In this document: in pieces, positions 57,913-64,000 of the stretch
Numbering within the stretch: position 1 is the first letter of the stretch
Layout of the letters: each line of letters begins with the position of its first letter
Assembly (NCBI GenBank): GCA_029260755.1
Contig: JAJDCQ010000128.1
Location: 35,624-99,623, forward strand
Length of the DNA: 64,000 nt
Reading direction: 5' to 3'
Source of the DNA: Planctomycetota bacterium
GTDB taxonomy: Bacteria; Planctomycetota; J058; JAJDCQ01
Position numbers and translations under genes: made by a program
The notes under the pieces: model-generated
The model's input: only the letters and a program-made list of their open reading frames with translations
Told to the model about the DNA's origin: nothing
Databases searched by the model: none

Positions 57913-58530
57913 ATGATTCCGATGACGGCGAAGACGATGGCGGCGGCGAGCGCGAGGGGAGAGGCAGCGCCCGCGCCGTCTCTCACCCGCGCGATCGTGG
58001 TCTCCGGCCCGCCGGGCAGCGGCATCGGGCGGCTCGCCCGGCGGGTCGTCCGCACCCTGCCGGCGGGCGAGGCGACGCTCGTGCAAGCCCGGCGGGCGAT
58101 CGTCGTGGACGACGACGTCGACCACGTCCTCCGCGCCGTCGCGCGGCGCGCCGAGCCGGGGAAGACCGCCGCCGTGGCGCTCCGCCTCGCCACGCCCGCG
58201 CGGAGGGCGAGGCTCTGGTCGTTCGTCCGGCAGCTCGATGTCACCCACCTCCTCGTCGAGCTCTCTGGCGTCGACGCGACGGCGCGCGAGCGCCTCGACC
58301 GCCTCGCCATCGGGCCGTCCGAGAAGGCCGCCCTCCGCGACGAGATGCAGCGCCGGCTCGGGGGCTGGCAGCTGATCGGCCCGGACGAGCCGACCCTCGG
58401 TCCGGTCCTTCGTCTGCGCGCGGACCTCCCCCTCGCCGAGCGGGCGCGGCGCGTCGTCGAGCGGTGGCGCGAGATCGCCGCCGCGGGGACGACCGGGGGC
58501 GACGACGCCGGCCGGAGGGAGCCGCGATGA
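57913..58530 (+). CDS. Degenerate P-loop kinase-like protein, copy 1
   Basis: 205 residues. A Walker A-like loop, V-S-G-P-P-G-S-G-I-G-R-L-A-R, lies near residue 32, but the critical Lys-Ser/Thr is replaced by Ile-Gly-Arg. A V-T-H-L-L-V-E-L strand follows near 115, at the position expected for Walker B. The layout recalls AAA_33-type small-molecule kinases. It resembles the protein at 60477, which has the same defect. ATG 57913 has gaggaggaag right upstream. The stop overlaps the GGDEF gene ATG by 4 nt. Confidence 0.7.
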   Translation: MIPMTAKTMAAASARGEAAPAPSLTRAIVVSGPPGSGIGRLARRVVRTLPAGEATLVQARRAIVVDDDVDHVLRAVARRAEPGKTAAVALRLATPARRARLWSFVRQLDVTHLLVELSGVDATARERLDRLAIGPSEKAALRDEMQRRLGGWQLIGPDEPTLGPVLRLRADLPLAERARRVVERWREIAAAGTTGGDDAGRREPR

Positions 58531-59474
58531 TGGAGACGGCCCCCCGCCCCGCCGACGCCGACCGGCGCCGGCTCCTCCGGATGGTCGAGGAGGACGAGAT
58601 CGACCTCGACTTCGTCGCGGCCGAGGCGGGCGACCGCCCACTCGACGCGGGCGAGCGGGCGCGCCACGAGCGCATCCGGGCCGAGCGAGGCGACCGCTTC
58701 CACGCCGACCTGATCTTCGCCCTCGCCCACGAACGCCTCCCGCCGGACGAGGCCGAGCGTCTCTGGGCGGCGCTGCGCGCGCATCGTGCGAGGATGGCGC
58801 TCGCCCTGGGACGGCCCGTGTCGATCGCCGTGGGCGCCCTCGACTACCTCACCGCCGGGGCGTCCGAGGAGGGCGAGTCGCTCGTGATTTGCCGCGAGCG
58901 CCGGCTGGCGAGCCTGGCCGACGTCGCCCTCCGGGACGGGCTGACCGGCCTGTTCGATCACGCGACGTTCCGGGCCCGCCTCCGCGGCGAGCTCGATCGG
59001 TTCCAGCGCCACCGCTCGCCGTTCGCCGTGCTGCTCCTCGACGTCGACCGCTTCAAGGAGGTCAACGACCGGCACGGTCACCGCGTCGGCGACGCGGTCC
59101 TGCGCCGGATCGCGCGGTTGATCCGGGACGAGGCCCGGCGGATCGCCACGCCGGCGCGGGTCGGCGGCGACGAGCTGGCGGTCCTCCTTCCGGGGGCGGG
59201 GCCCTCGGACGCGGCGGCGCTCGGCGAGCGCCTCCGCAGCCGGATCGCCGGGGCGTTCGCATCGCTCACCGGTGTGACGGTGAGCATTGGAGTCGCCGCC
59301 TGCCCCGATGATGCGATCGACCTCGAGGCGCTCCTCGAGGCCGCCGACGTCGCCCTGTACCGCTCGAAGAGGCTCGGCCGTGACCGAGTCACCCGCCACG
59401 ACGAGCTCGCCCGACGGAAGTTTCGTGAATCCTCCGCCGTGGCGCGTCCGCTGGATGGGCGGCCGGCGTCGTAA
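58527..59474 (+). CDS. GGDEF-domain protein with GGDEL active site
   Basis: 315 residues. The N-terminal 150 residues are helical and unrecognised. The GGDEF domain follows: R-D-G-L-T-G-L-F, D-V-D-R-F-K-E-V-N-D, H-R-V-G-D and G-G-D-E-L where the consensus is G-G-D-E-F. No RxxD I-site lies five residues upstream. The F to L change still allows activity in some enzymes, so it may be a diguanylate cyclase or a c-di-GMP/GTP sensor. It is coupled to the P-loop-like gene. Confidence 0.87.
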   Translation: MMETAPRPADADRRRLLRMVEEDEIDLDFVAAEAGDRPLDAGERARHERIRAERGDRFHADLIFALAHERLPPDEAERLWAALRAHRARMALALGRPVSIAVGALDYLTAGASEEGESLVICRERRLASLADVALRDGLTGLFDHATFRARLRGELDRFQRHRSPFAVLLLDVDRFKEVNDRHGHRVGDAVLRRIARLIRDEARRIATPARVGGDELAVLLPGAGPSDAAALGERLRSRIAGAFASLTGVTVSIGVAACPDDAIDLEALLEAADVALYRSKRLGRDRVTRHDELARRKFRESSAVARPLDGRPAS

Positions 59475-59501
59475 CTCGCGTGCTTACAGCCGTACGGTCC
59501 T

Positions 59502-59517
59502 TGGCGTGCCATTCGCG
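59502..59517 (+). promoter_or_regulatory. Possible second sigma-54 promoter
   Basis: TGGCGTG followed by TCGC keeps GG (59503-59504) and GC (59515-59516) exactly 10 bp apart, but the -12 half is weaker than TTGC. If real it starts transcription about 60 nt before the Pro-rich gene at 59588. The gap 59475-59587 holds no gene. Confidence 0.4.
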
Positions 59518-59587
59518 GTCTACTCCGGTGTCCGACCGGCTTCCGGCCGTGCGACGACCAACAGATTGAGAGGAGAGACATCCCGTG

Positions 59588-59830
59588 ATGATCGACCGAC
59601 AGCTCCCGATCCCGTTCGCCGACTCCGATGGCCCCGACCGCTCCGCCGGCGATCCGGGACCGACCCCGCCGCAGCCGCCCGACCCGCCCACCGACCCGCC
59701 GCACCGCCGCCCACCCCAGCCGGTCGCGCCGCTGCCGAAGCGCCGCCCGATCGAGCGCCCCGAGCCGAAGAGGCTCGAGCCGCCGAGACGGCCGAAGCCT
59801 CGCCGCGGCCCGACTCCGACGCGGGGATGA
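59588..59830 (+). CDS. Small Pro/Arg-rich hypothetical protein
   Basis: 80 residues, about a third proline, with many Arg and Lys toward the end. No domain, signal peptide or membrane helix. Supported as a gene by aggaga (59571-59576) at proper spacing and by lying in the line of stress genes. A GTG at 59585 is an alternative start. Function unknown; probably disordered, perhaps nucleic-acid or partner binding. Confidence 0.5.
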   Translation: MIDRQLPIPFADSDGPDRSAGDPGPTPPQPPDPPTDPPHRRPPQPVAPLPKRRPIERPEPKRLEPPRRPKPRRGPTPTRG

Positions 59831-59890
59831 TCGCGCGCGGGGCCCGCCCGACCGCGCCGACCCGCCGACCCACCCGAAAGGAGAGGACCC

Positions 59891-60403
59891 ATGCGGAGAG
59901 CCAGCTACAACCTGATCCTGATCGTGCTGCTCGCCTCGCTCATCGTGATCGCGACCGCGACGATCGCCGCCCTCGTCCACGAGGCGGACGCCGCGCCGGC
60001 CGAGGCCTACGTCGACGCCGAGATGCGGGCGATCTCGACCGAGCGCTGGCACGTCGACCTCGATCGAGCCCGCGCCGTCGCGGCGCTCGAGGGTCGCCCG
60101 ATCTTCGTGTTCGTCGGACGCTGGTCGAGCCCCGAGAGCCGCGCGATGGCCCGTGACGTGCTCACGAACCCCGCGGTCCGGATGGCCCTCGCGCCCTACG
60201 TCCGGCTTCGCATCGACCTGATCGTCGACGCCGGGGAGGCCGAGAAGATCGTCATGCGGACGGGCACCGAGATCAACTCCGTGCCGCAGTGCCTGATCCT
60301 CGACGCGACCGGCGTCCTGCTCGATCGACGGGCCGGCGAGCTGACCGCCGAGCAGGTCGTCCGGCTCGCGACCTACGGGCTCGAGCAGCGGCGCTGGGAC
60401 TAG
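59891..60403 (+). CDS. Membrane-anchored thioredoxin-like protein lacking the CxxC
   Basis: 170 residues. N-terminal membrane anchor (about 7-30). The rest follows a thioredoxin-fold pattern of the DUF255/Thioredoxin_7 kind: P-I-F-V-F-V-G-R-W-S-S-P-E-S at the active-site position, V-L-T-N-P-A-V-R next, and the cis-Pro loop N-S-V-P-Q-C-L-I near 130. Where W-C-x-x-C is expected there is W-S-S-P-E, so redox activity is not expected. Good ribosome site gaaaggagag. Likely a periplasm-side binding or chaperone role. Confidence 0.75.
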   Translation: MRRASYNLILIVLLASLIVIATATIAALVHEADAAPAEAYVDAEMRAISTERWHVDLDRARAVAALEGRPIFVFVGRWSSPESRAMARDVLTNPAVRMALAPYVRLRIDLIVDAGEAEKIVMRTGTEINSVPQCLILDATGVLLDRRAGELTAEQVVRLATYGLEQRRWD

Positions 60404-60476
60404 GAGTCGGCGCTGGCCGCCTCCGATCCCGGACCGACCGATGAACTCACCGACGCACTCACTCAAAGGAGATCCC

Positions 60477-61202
60477 ATGAACATCACCGCCACCCTTCCC
60501 GAGCGACGACGACGCGCGACGAGGACACCGCCGCGCCGCCTCACGCCGAGGGAGCCGATCCTCGTCGGCGACCGCCCCCGCCGGGGGTGGGCGGGTTCCG
60601 CAGCGAACCTCGCCCCGACCCCCGCCACCCGCGGCGTCCGCGCCGCGACGACGGCTCGGTCGCGCGGCGACGAGCCCGTCCTGGTCGTCGTGACCGGCCC
60701 GCCGTTCAGCGGGGTCGGCGTCCTCTCCGAGCGGCTCGCCGAGGAGCTACCCCGGGCCGTCCGGATCGATGCGGTCCGCGCCGAGGAGCTGCCCGACGGA
60801 ACGACGGTCCGGAGCGGAGACGGAAACGGCGACGAGGAGGTGATCTCGATGGTCCAGGCACGACGACGCGCAAAGCTCGAGCTCGGCAGCGGAAAGAACG
60901 TGGTCCTCTGCGCCCGGTTCGCGTCGCGGGCCGAGCGGCGGCGCCTCCGCGCCCTCGCCCAACGGGTCGGCGTGGCCCATCTGCTCGTCGAGGTCGGCGA
61001 CGTCGAGGACGACGTCGTCGAGGAGCTCGCCGAGGTGGCCGATTCGCCCCAGCATCTTCGCGAGCTGCTGCACGGCTTCGAGCCGGTCGACGCGCGCGAG
61101 CGGCGGACCGGTCCGGTGATCACCGTCGATGCGACGACGCCGGCCGACGAGCAGTGCTCGCGCGTGCTCGACCGCTGGGGCTACCGCGACGCCGTCCACT
61201 GA
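60477..61202 (+). CDS. Degenerate P-loop kinase-like protein, copy 2
   Basis: 241 residues. About 70 basic, disordered N-terminal residues precede a loop V-V-V-T-G-P-P-F-S-G-V-G-V-L, again lacking the Walker Lys. A V-A-H-L-L-V-E-V-G strand near 170 mirrors V-T-H-L-L-V-E-L-S of the protein at 57913, so the two are paralogues. ATG 60477 has the strong site aaggagat. Function unknown; two copies flanking GGDEF and thioredoxin-like genes suggest regulatory rather than metabolic work. Confidence 0.72.
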   Translation: MNITATLPERRRRATRTPPRRLTPREPILVGDRPRRGWAGSAANLAPTPATRGVRAATTARSRGDEPVLVVVTGPPFSGVGVLSERLAEELPRAVRIDAVRAEELPDGTTVRSGDGNGDEEVISMVQARRRAKLELGSGKNVVLCARFASRAERRRLRALAQRVGVAHLLVEVGDVEDDVVEELAEVADSPQHLRELLHGFEPVDARERRTGPVITVDATTPADEQCSRVLDRWGYRDAVH

Positions 61203-61249
61203 TCGAGCGGGCGGGCGAGCGAAAACGAGGAACGAGAGAGGAGACCACC

Positions 61250-61507
61250 ATGACGAGGATCAGCGCCCGCACGACGACGAAGCGAGGCGGAGGCAGCACG
61301 CTGACGGGCCCGGGCCGCGGCGACGGCGGCCCGGCCGGGAGCGTCAGGAAGACGAGCCGGTTCGCCGACCGGCGGGTCTCGTCGAGCCGCATCCCCGTTC
61401 ACCGGGGGGTGAGCGCCCGCGCCGTGGCGCGGTGTGTCCGGCGGCTGCGGCAGACCCGCGCGTCGATCTACCCCTGGGTCCCGGCGGGGCGCCGCCGCGG
61501 GCTGTGA
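61250..61507 (+). CDS. Small basic hypothetical protein
   Basis: 85 residues, strongly Arg-rich with Gly/Ser/Thr near the start and a helix-prone A-R-A-V-A-R-C-V-R-R-L-R segment. No known domain. gagaggag lies six bases before ATG 61250, matching its neighbours, and the frame is open with normal codon bias. Could bind nucleic acid; this is only from composition. Confidence 0.5.
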   Translation: MTRISARTTTKRGGGSTLTGPGRGDGGPAGSVRKTSRFADRRVSSSRIPVHRGVSARAVARCVRRLRQTRASIYPWVPAGRRRGL

Positions 61508-61572
61508 CGGCGCGGCGCGGGGCGTCGATCACGCGCTTCGCCGAGCCGCGAGCTCCCCTCCCGCGCGAAGCC

Positions 61573-61601
61573 TTGACATCGCCGAACGCTCCGGGTTCCC
61601 T
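61573..61601 (+). promoter_or_regulatory. Candidate promoter of the mtnBDC operon
   Basis: A perfect -35 TTGACA (61573-61578) is followed 17 bp later by TTCCCT (61596-61601), a weak -10. The start codon of mtnB lies at 61611, so the leader would be very short. Confidence 0.45.
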
Positions 61602-61610
61602 CGGGTCGCG

Positions 61611-62285
61611 ATGAACGCGCCCCTCCGAGAGCAGGCCCTCCCGATGGCCGCGTGCGACGCCCTCCGGCGCGTCGGCGCGGCCTTCTTCGCGCGCGGTTGG
61701 TCGTCCGCGACGAGCAGCAACTACAGCACGCTCCTCGAGCGCGATCCCTTCCGTCTCCTCGTCACGGCGAGCGGGAAGCCGAAGGGGGCGCTCGGGCCGA
61801 ACGACTTCGTGATCGTCGATGGCGAGGGGAGCAAGCTCGATGCGGGCGTCGAGCGGCCGAGCGCGGAGACGCTTCTCCACGTCAGCCTCGCGCGGCGTGA
61901 CGGCGTCGGCGCGGTGCTGCACACCCACTCGGTCTGGAGCACGATCCTCTCCGAAGCATACGCCGCCGCGGGCGCCGTCGTCCTCGAGGGGTTCGAGATG
62001 CAGAAGGCGCTCGCCGGCGTGACGACCCACGCGTCGACCGTCCGGTTGGGGATCGTCGACAACAGTCAGGACATGACGGAGCTGGCGGCGCTGGTCGACG
62101 CCCGCATCGACGCGGGCGACGACGGGTTCCGCCACGGCTATCTGATCCGGCGGCACGGCCTCTACACGTGGGGGCGCGACCTCGACGAGGCGGTCCGCCA
62201 CGTCGAGGCGCTCGAGCACCTCTTCGAGGTCGTCGCCCGGGAGATCGCGATGGGGCTGCGCCCGCCGCCCTCTGGAGGGAGCTGA
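61611..62285 (+). CDS. mtnB: Methylthioribulose-1-phosphate dehydratase
   Basis: 224-residue class II aldolase-fold zinc enzyme of the methionine salvage pathway; it dehydrates methylthioribulose-1-phosphate. Seen: A-T-S-S-N-Y-S near residue 35, T-A-S-G-K-P-K-G near 53, S-A-E-T-L-L-H near 85, the zinc pair V-L-H-T-H-S near 104 and G-F-E-M-Q-K-A-L near 130. Followed after 1 bp by mtnD, and mtnC next, so the pathway context confirms the call. mtnA and mtnK are not in the window. Confidence 0.95.
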   Translation: MNAPLREQALPMAACDALRRVGAAFFARGWSSATSSNYSTLLERDPFRLLVTASGKPKGALGPNDFVIVDGEGSKLDAGVERPSAETLLHVSLARRDGVGAVLHTHSVWSTILSEAYAAAGAVVLEGFEMQKALAGVTTHASTVRLGIVDNSQDMTELAALVDARIDAGDDGFRHGYLIRRHGLYTWGRDLDEAVRHVEALEHLFEVVAREIAMGLRPPPSGGS

Positions 62286-62286
62286 G

Positions 62287-62859
62287 ATGGGGAGCATCAC
62301 CGTCTGCACCGACGGCGACCGCAAGATCGACGACGTCGCGGAGATCCGCGCCTTCCTCGAGCCGTTCGGCATCTGGTACGAGCGATGGGACGTCGCCGGC
62401 CGCATCGGTGCGGATGCGACGAGCGAGCAGATTCTCGAGGCCTACGCGCCGGAGATCGAGCGTCTCAAGGAGCGCGGCGGCTACGTCACCGCCGATGTGA
62501 TCGACGTCACCGCCGCGACGCCGAACCTGGAGACGCTCCTCGAGAAGTTCCGCCGTGAGCACACCCACGCGGAGGACGAGGTCCGCTTCATCGTGCGCGG
62601 GCGAGGGCTCTTCCACATTCACGGCGAGCGGGACGGAGAGAGTGTCGTCTTCGCGATCCGCGTCGAGGGCGGCGACCTCATCAACGTCCCCGCCGGAACC
62701 CGCCACTGGTTCAACCTCTGCGACGAGCGCGACGTGAGGGCGATCCGGCTCTTCGTCGATCCCGCCGGATGGACGCCCGAGTACCTCGACGATGGGGTCC
62801 ACGCAGGCTACGCACCCGTCTGCTGGGGCCCCACCCACATCGCCGGGAGCGGCGCGTGA
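62287..62859 (+). CDS. mtnD: Acireductone dioxygenase
   Basis: 190-residue cupin that oxidises acireductone to the keto acid precursor of methionine (Fe form) or off-pathway products (Ni form). The metal motif H-T-H-A-E-D-E near residue 97 and the second H in T-R-H-W-F near 138 are intact. An additional F-G-I-W-Y-E-R-W-D N-terminal motif is typical. Starts 1 bp after mtnB; the stop overlaps mtnC by 4 nt. Confidence 0.96.
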   Translation: MGSITVCTDGDRKIDDVAEIRAFLEPFGIWYERWDVAGRIGADATSEQILEAYAPEIERLKERGGYVTADVIDVTAATPNLETLLEKFRREHTHAEDEVRFIVRGRGLFHIHGERDGESVVFAIRVEGGDLINVPAGTRHWFNLCDERDVRAIRLFVDPAGWTPEYLDDGVHAGYAPVCWGPTHIAGSGA

Positions 62860-63599
62860 CCGTCCGTCTCCCCGAGGACGGTCTGGCGCTCCTCGACATC
62901 GAGGGGACGACCTCCTCGATCAGCTTCGTCTTCGACGTGATGTTCCCCTTCGTCCGGCGCGAGCTCGACGCCTTCCTCGTGCGATCGTGGGGCGACGCCG
63001 ACCTGGCCGACGCGTGCACGAAGATCGCGGCCGACGCGGGAGAGCCATCGTTCGAGGCCTGGTGCGGAGAAGCGGCGACCGGGGCCGGCGCGGTCCGGAC
63101 GAAGTTGACCGCGCACGTCCTCGCCCTCATGGACGACGACGTCAAGGCGACCGGCCTCAAGGCGCTCCAGGGCCTCGTCTGGAGGGCCGGCTTCGAAGGG
63201 GGCGAGCTCCGCGCCCACGTCTACGAAGACGTCCCACCGGCGCTCGAGGCGTGGACCGACGCCGGACGTGAGGTCCGGATCTACAGCAGCGGGAGCATCG
63301 GCGCGCAGAAGCTCTTCTTCGGTCACACCGAGCGCGGCGACCTCCTCCCACGGATCGCCGGCCACTACGACACGACGGTCGGGGGCAAGCGCGACGAGGC
63401 GAGCTATCGCCGCATCCTCGAGGACGCCAGGCGCGCCCCGGACGAGGTGCTCTTCCTGAGCGACGTGGTCGCCGAGCTCGACGCCGCCCGCGCCGCAGGA
63501 GTCGCCACGGCGCTCGTGAACCGACCCGGCAACGCCGAGCCAGGCGCTCACGATCACCCGACGATCACGAGCCTGGGCCAAGTCGTCATCAGCTCGTAG
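62856..63599 (+). CDS. mtnC: Enolase-phosphatase E1 (methionine salvage)
   Basis: 247-residue HAD-superfamily enzyme that both enolises and dephosphorylates diketo-methylthiopentyl-phosphate. The HAD motifs are L-L-D-I-E-G-T-T-S-S near residue 12 (catalytic Asp/Glu), Y-S-S-G-S near 150 and L-F-L-S-D-V-V near 207, with K-R-D in between. GTG 62856 overlaps the mtnD stop, completing the mtnB-D-C operon. Confidence 0.95.
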   Translation: MTVRLPEDGLALLDIEGTTSSISFVFDVMFPFVRRELDAFLVRSWGDADLADACTKIAADAGEPSFEAWCGEAATGAGAVRTKLTAHVLALMDDDVKATGLKALQGLVWRAGFEGGELRAHVYEDVPPALEAWTDAGREVRIYSSGSIGAQKLFFGHTERGDLLPRIAGHYDTTVGGKRDEASYRRILEDARRAPDEVLFLSDVVAELDAARAAGVATALVNRPGNAEPGAHDHPTITSLGQVVISS

Positions 63600-63704
63600 G
63601 ACTCCGCCGGATACGGGCGAGGCGGCGGCTCCGAACACGTGAACGCTCGCGTGACGGGCGGCTTCCACGCGCCCGCGCGACGCAGCGCGCCGCGCCGTCC
63701 GGGG
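63600..63704 (+). other. Gene-free lead-in to the tandem repeat
   Basis: No gene seen. A diverged copy of the repeat's core (gaacacgtgaacg) occurs at about 63634, suggesting the array once began here. No T-run terminator is visible after mtnC. Confidence 0.5.
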
Positions 63705-64000
63705 TGTGAACACGTGAACGCGGCGGGCGCGTCGTCGACCGGGGGAGGCCGGCGGCGGCCCGGACACGTGAACGCCGCGCCGTCCGGGGGGGTGTGAACA
63801 CGTGAACGCGGCGGGCGGGTCGTCGACCGGGGGAGGCCGGCGGCGGCCCGGACACGGAAACGCCGCGCCGTCCGGGGGGGTGTGAACACGTGAACGCGGC
63901 GGGCGCGTCGTCGACCGGGGGAGGCCGGCGGCGGCCCGGACACGGGAACGCCGCGCCGTCCGGGTGTGAACACGTGAACGCGGCGGGCGGGTCGTCGACC
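63705..64000 (+). repeat. 88-bp tandem repeat, about 3.4 copies, running off the right edge
   Basis: The block starting tgtgaacacgtgaacg recurs at 63705, 63793, 63881 and 63965 (steps 88, 88, 84 bp). Each unit has two CACGTG-type cores, the second decaying from cacgtg to cacgga and cacggg in later copies, linked by a gtcgtcgaccggggga block. The unit is not a multiple of three and all frames are open only because of composition, so it is not coding. Units are far too alike and lack spacers for a CRISPR. Could be a protein-binding array or simple expansion. Confidence 0.85.

Noticed and set aside
63554..63973. Repeated-peptide protein on the minus strand
   Set aside because: It is the 88-bp repeat read through. 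The unit is not a multiple of three, so the peptide repeat shifts frame.
63705..64000. CRISPR array
   Set aside because: Whole 88-bp units repeat with no unique spacers, and no cas genes are near.

Overview
The window is a GC-rich (about 70%), densely coded bacterial chromosome segment with many 4-nt ATGA/GTGA stop-start overlaps. The organism looks diderm: there is an LpxL/HtrB-type lipid acyltransferase, an outer-membrane DUF3187-like protein, an ArnT/GT39 glycosyltransferase and a large MscS channel. Kinase-FGE fusions, PP2C fusions and QEGLA-family proteins fit Planctomycetota or another GC-rich lineage such as Myxococcota. I cannot fix the phylum from this window.

Layout. 0-13.7 kb is housekeeping and membrane functions: a partial zinc-ribbon gene, an unrecognised 680-residue protein just upstream of groL, groL, carB, a small membrane protein, a B12-binding radical SAM protein, an MgtC/DUF4010 membrane protein and a Ser/Thr kinase with an FGE-type C-terminus. 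13.8-30.2 kb is an envelope-modification island. It holds a diguanylate cyclase, GtrA and a DUF3187-like protein, two paralogous OmpR-type regulators plus a histidine kinase, an LTA-synthase-like transferase with a membrane partner, an ArnT-like transferase, a YdcF-like protein, a GT2 polyprenyl-phosphate glycosyltransferase, tRNA-Pro(GGG), and a nucleotide-sugar oxidoreductase/aminotransferase pair behind an internally deleted GT39 gene. A Phd/ParE toxin-antitoxin pair closes it. 30.3-36.2 kb is an operon of two QEGLA (DUF1704) metallopeptidases around an N-formylglutamate amidohydrolase-like gene, ending in a glutathione-synthase-like ATP-grasp ligase. 36.2-43.0 kb holds a GAF-histidine kinase with an FGE tail, an IPT-domain metalloprotease and an MscS channel. 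43.2-48.6 kb is PP2C-cNMP, a RimB-like protein, RimK with an RCK_C domain and an AstE/AspA-like deacylase, convergent with a CPA2 antiporter. 48.6-55.5 kb has an oxidoreductase, a His-rich lipoprotein, a BNR-repeat protein, the lipid acyltransferase and a sensor kinase/sigma-54 activator pair. 55.8-61.5 kb is a stress-type cluster (UspA, PP2C, Dps, GGDEF, two P-loop-like proteins lacking the Walker Lys, a thioredoxin-like protein lacking its cysteines) behind a good sigma-54 promoter. 61.6-63.6 kb is methionine salvage (mtnB, mtnD, mtnC). An 88-bp tandem repeat runs off the right end.

The most striking signal is a repeated operator-promoter in the envelope island. Three CTCAY half-sites lie at exact 11-bp steps, an inverted half-site lies 11 bp upstream, and a -10-like hexamer begins exactly 10 bp after the last half-site. 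I find nine promoters of this design between 13.77 and 30.17 kb and did not notice it elsewhere. They sit ahead of the diguanylate cyclase, the DUF3187/GtrA operon, both regulators, the membrane/LTA-synthase pair, the ArnT gene and the oxidoreductase operon; two point antisense. The two regulators have the same recognition helix, so both may read this operator. I infer a locally encoded, self-regulated two-component regulon for surface glycolipid or lipid A modification.
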